Below, piece after piece: positions 5,889-6,114 of a stretch of 6,114 nt of DNA. The position numbers and the translations under genes are program-made. This stretch comes from Patescibacteria group bacterium (GTDB lineage Bacteria > Patescibacteriota > Microgenomatia > Daviesbacterales > UBA10151). The stretch is taken from positions 1 through 6,114 of the forward strand of contig JAHIUE010000024.1 of the NCBI GenBank assembly GCA_018817205.1, given 5' to 3'. Position 1 is the first letter of the stretch; every line of letters begins with the position of its first letter. Below the pieces are notes generated by a model. The model was not told the origin of the DNA. It ran no database searches and saw only the letters and a program-made list of their open reading frames with translations.

Positions 5889-6114
5889 TCACAATTTCGA
5901 AGGCATAGAAAGCATTAAATATTCCAAAATTGCCCGGATGTTGACATTTTGTTTGGCCCACCGCTCTGCCTGTAAAAGCTCCTTTAAGTAATCTTTTATT
6001 GTTTCATTTATCCCACGATCGGAGGATATTTGAAACATTTGATTTCTGAAATATTGGATCATGGCATGTAAAAATTCTTCCCGGTCTTTTAATTTTTCTA
6101 TATATTTAAACCTC
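5889..6114 (-). CDS. holB: DNA polymerase III delta'-like subunit, C-terminal end only
   Basis: The last 74 codons of a gene entering from beyond the window, ending with TGA at 5889-5891. The sequence is mostly helical, beginning RFKYIEKLKDREEFLHAM and ending AERWAKQNVNIRAILEYLML (residues 49-68 of the visible part) before SMPSKL. The N-VN-R-ALEYLML-type ending matches the C-terminal collar domain of clamp-loader subunits, typically delta' (HolB) in reduced genomes, where NVNPRLALE-like words are common. The ATPase-like domain is not visible, so delta (HolA) or a DnaX-like subunit cannot be excluded. The protein would act in the clamp loader that places the sliding clamp on DNA. It ends 49 bases before gyrB, which has its own promoter. 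This is the lowest-confidence family name among the recognised genes. Confidence 0.62.
   Translation of the reverse strand, partial: RFKYIEKLKDREEFLHAMIQYFRNQMFQISSDRGINETIKDYLKELLQAERWAKQNVNIRAILEYLMLSMPSKL

Noticed and set aside
5860..5889. Nine-codon frame overlapping the holB stop (ATGA overlap), a possible leader peptide for gyrB
   Set aside because: It is very short, has no ribosome binding site, and covers the proposed gyrB -35 box and palindrome, which explain the stretch better.
1..6114. CRISPR arrays, tRNA or rRNA genes, insertion sequences, or a defence system
   Set aside because: No regularly spaced repeats, cloverleaf-like stretches, transposase motifs or defence-type domains were seen on either strand.

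Overview
The window is a compact, AT-rich bacterial chromosome segment in which every recognisable gene lies on the minus strand. Read in that direction the order is: the 3' end of a DNA polymerase III delta'-like gene (holB), gyrB, an unrecognised 172-residue gene, a murC gene fused to a histidine-phosphatase domain, murD, and the 5' end of a class IV aminotransferase gene. The tight packing, the pared-down MurC with a fused phosphatase, the MurC/MurD sequence flavour (for example GLGLNQGGVGS and CGTHGKTTTTAMV) and starts without Shine-Dalgarno sequences suggest a Patescibacteria/CPR lineage, perhaps Microgenomates. This is inferred from sequence style only; no marker gene in the window proves it.

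Region 1 (about 5840-6114): the last 74 codons of holB, then a 49-bp gap holding a good promoter for gyrB. A perfect 20-bp palindrome overlaps the last two -35 bases and fills the spacer. Region 2 (3899-5839): an intact 646-residue GyrB with complete ATPase and TOPRIM motifs. Region 3 (3776-3898): a 123-bp gap holding a second, out-of-frame copy of the last nine gyrB codons (AKMATLDI-stop against AKLATLDI-stop in the live gene), an abutting GC-rich repeat-like element (CCTTCGACTTCGCTCAGG) and a possible extended -10 promoter 6 nt from the next start codon. Region 4 (3257-3775): the unrecognised gene. Region 5 (1-3249): a cell-wall run, murC-phosphatase, murD (11-nt overlap) and aminotransferase (9-nt gap), probably one transcript.

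MurC and MurD add L-alanine and then D-glutamate to UDP-MurNAc in the cytoplasm. The class IV aminotransferase could be a branched-chain or a D-amino-acid transaminase; if the latter, it could supply the D-amino acid next to the ligase that uses it. HolB and GyrB serve replication. The points most worth a second look are the gyrB tail relic with its flanking repeats (possible gyrB replacement), the MurC-phosphatase fusion whose MurC central domain is about 60 residues short, and the lack of Shine-Dalgarno sequences at all five visible starts. There is no stretch above 300 bases without a gene.
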